Positions 4,500 to 5,356 of a stretch of DNA of 5,356 nucleotides are shown in pieces (position 1 is the stretch's first letter; every line of letters starts with the position of its first letter). The notes under the pieces are model-generated. The model was given only the letters and a program-made list of their open reading frames with translations, made no database searches and was not told where the DNA came from. Location: contig JAKAHX010000150.1 of the NCBI GenBank assembly GCA_021814735.1, positions 1-5,356 of the forward strand, given 5' to 3'. Both the position numbers and the translations under genes were made by a program. Origin of the DNA: Chloroflexota bacterium. GTDB taxonomy: Bacteria; Chloroflexota; Limnocylindria; Limnocylindrales; CSP1-4.

Positions 4500-5356
4500 G
4501 CGAGGCGCAGCAGGAGATGGCGACGAGCCCGCGGGAAGCCGCGCAGACCCCGGGGGAGGGGATCCCGGTGGTCGGCCCGGCCGCCCGATTCCTCGACGAT
4601 CGCACCGGTCTCGTGAGCTTCGGGCGGACCGCGTTCCAGAAGGTCTTCCCCGACCACTGGTCGTTCCTGCTGGGCGAGGTCGCCGCCTTCTCGTTCGTGG
4701 TCCTGCTCCTGACGGGCACCTACCTCACGCTCTTCTTCCGGCCGGACACGACGCCCACCACGTACCGCGGACCGTACGGGCCGCTCGACGGCGCCACCGT
4801 GTCGACCGCGTTCGCGTCGGTCATGCAGCTGAGCTTCGTGGTGAAGGCGGGGCTGCTGATGCGCCAGATTCACCACTGGACGGCACTGGTCTTCGTGGCG
4901 GCGATCCTGGTCCACATGGCCCGCATCTTCTTCACCGGCGCGTTCCGGCGGCCCAGGGAGCTGAACTGGATCATCGGGTTCGGGCTGCTGATCGTCGCCC
5001 TCGGCGAGGGCTTCTCCGGCTACTCGCTGCCGGACGACCTCCTCTCCGGGACCGGCCTGCGCATCGCCTACTCCGTGGCGCTCTCCATCCCCTTCGTCGG
5101 CCCGTGGCTGGCCTCCCTGCTCTTCGGCGGGCCGTTCCCCGCCGACGGGTTCATCAGCCGGCTCTTCGTGATCCACGTGATGCTGCTCCCCGGTGCGCTC
5201 ATCGGGGGCATCTCGATCCACATCCTGATCGTCTGGCTGCAGAAGCACACCCAGTACAAGGAGCCGGGGGCAACGGAGGAGAACGTCGTGGGCCTCGCCT
5301 TCTGGCCCGGGCAGATCTTCCGCTCGGCGGGGCTGCTCCTGCTGACCGTCGCGGTG
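4496..5356 (+). CDS. qcrB: Cytochrome b subunit of the actinobacterial-type bc1 complex (5' part, runs off right edge)
   Basis: QcrB carries hemes bL and bH and both quinone sites and couples menaquinol oxidation to charge separation. The visible 287 residues cover the N-terminal b6-like half; full actinobacterial QcrB is about 540 residues. A soluble N-terminal stretch (1-50) leads to helix A (57-81), helix B (about 122-146), helix C (about 158-178), helix D (about 222-249) and the start of helix E. Heme ligands are H126 (in RQIHHW) and H140 on helix B, and H227 and H242 on helix D. Helix D has 14 residues between its histidines, as in cytochrome b6 and Gram-positive enzymes, versus 13 in mitochondrial cytochrome b. 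FPDHWSFLLGE, FFTGAFRRPRE, GYSLPDDLLSG and WLQKHTQY are close to mycobacterial QcrB. The PEWY-type Qo motif lies beyond the edge. GTG at 4496 overlaps the qcrA TGA by 4 nt; an ATG at 4517 is possible, but its AGGAG abuts it with no spacing. Confidence 0.97.
   Translation, partial: MSEAQQEMATSPREAAQTPGEGIPVVGPAARFLDDRTGLVSFGRTAFQKVFPDHWSFLLGEVAAFSFVVLLLTGTYLTLFFRPDTTPTTYRGPYGPLDGATVSTAFASVMQLSFVVKAGLLMRQIHHWTALVFVAAILVHMARIFFTGAFRRPRELNWIIGFGLLIVALGEGFSGYSLPDDLLSGTGLRIAYSVALSIPFVGPWLASLLFGGPFPADGFISRLFVIHVMLLPGALIGGISIHILIVWLQKHTQYKEPGATEENVVGLAFWPGQIFRSAGLLLLTVAV

Noticed and set aside
4244..5248. A 334-codon minus-strand frame opposite qcrB, rich in Glu, Asp, His and Arg.
   Set aside because: The composition is what the complement of a membrane-protein gene yields; qcrB helices and heme ligands are clear on the plus strand.

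Overview
The window looks like chromosomal DNA of a very GC-rich bacterium, most likely an actinomycete-type organism (Actinomycetota or a close high-GC relative). Three protein families point this way: an adenosine deaminase with the actinobacterial HDHLDGG, HAGES and VNTDNRLMS signatures; a diheme QcrC with a transmembrane helix at each end; and a three-helix Rieske protein followed by a QcrB whose N-terminal half reads like mycobacterial QcrB. These assignments come from motif recognition, not a database search, so the class within the phylum is open.

Layout, left to right. (1) 1-845, minus strand: the N-terminal 281 codons of a membrane-anchored protein with at least five tryptophan-rich repeats of 36-42 residues, probably an extracytoplasmic beta-propeller. 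Its 3' end lies outside the window. (2) 846-1147: a gap with the upstream region of that gene, including a strong ribosome binding site, two competing promoter candidates, two 8-bp inverted repeats, and a GC-rich palindrome just past the adenosine deaminase stop. (3) 1148-2218, minus strand: a complete adenosine deaminase gene (add), probably read from a leaderless GTG. (4) 2219-2602: a divergent intergenic region with a 45-nt tandem duplication carrying a dyad, and promoter candidates in both directions. (5) 2603-5356, plus strand: qcrC, qcrA and the first 287 codons of qcrB, the actinobacterial-type cytochrome bc1 (bcc) complex, which runs off the right edge.

The qcr genes form one tight operon: 43 nt separate qcrC from qcrA, and qcrA and qcrB overlap by 4 nt. 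Together they encode menaquinol oxidation (QcrB), electron transfer through the Rieske cluster (QcrA) and delivery through a membrane-tethered diheme cytochrome c (QcrC), probably straight to an aa3 oxidase. The oxidase gene ctaE, which usually precedes qcrC in actinomycetes, is absent here; the divergent purine-salvage gene takes its place. The two minus-strand genes have no visible functional link with respiration.

I see no RNA genes, CRISPR array, insertion sequence or phage gene, and no clear evidence of an undescribed system. The least explained items are the repeat protein with its dyad-rich upstream region and the duplicated dyad between add and qcrC.
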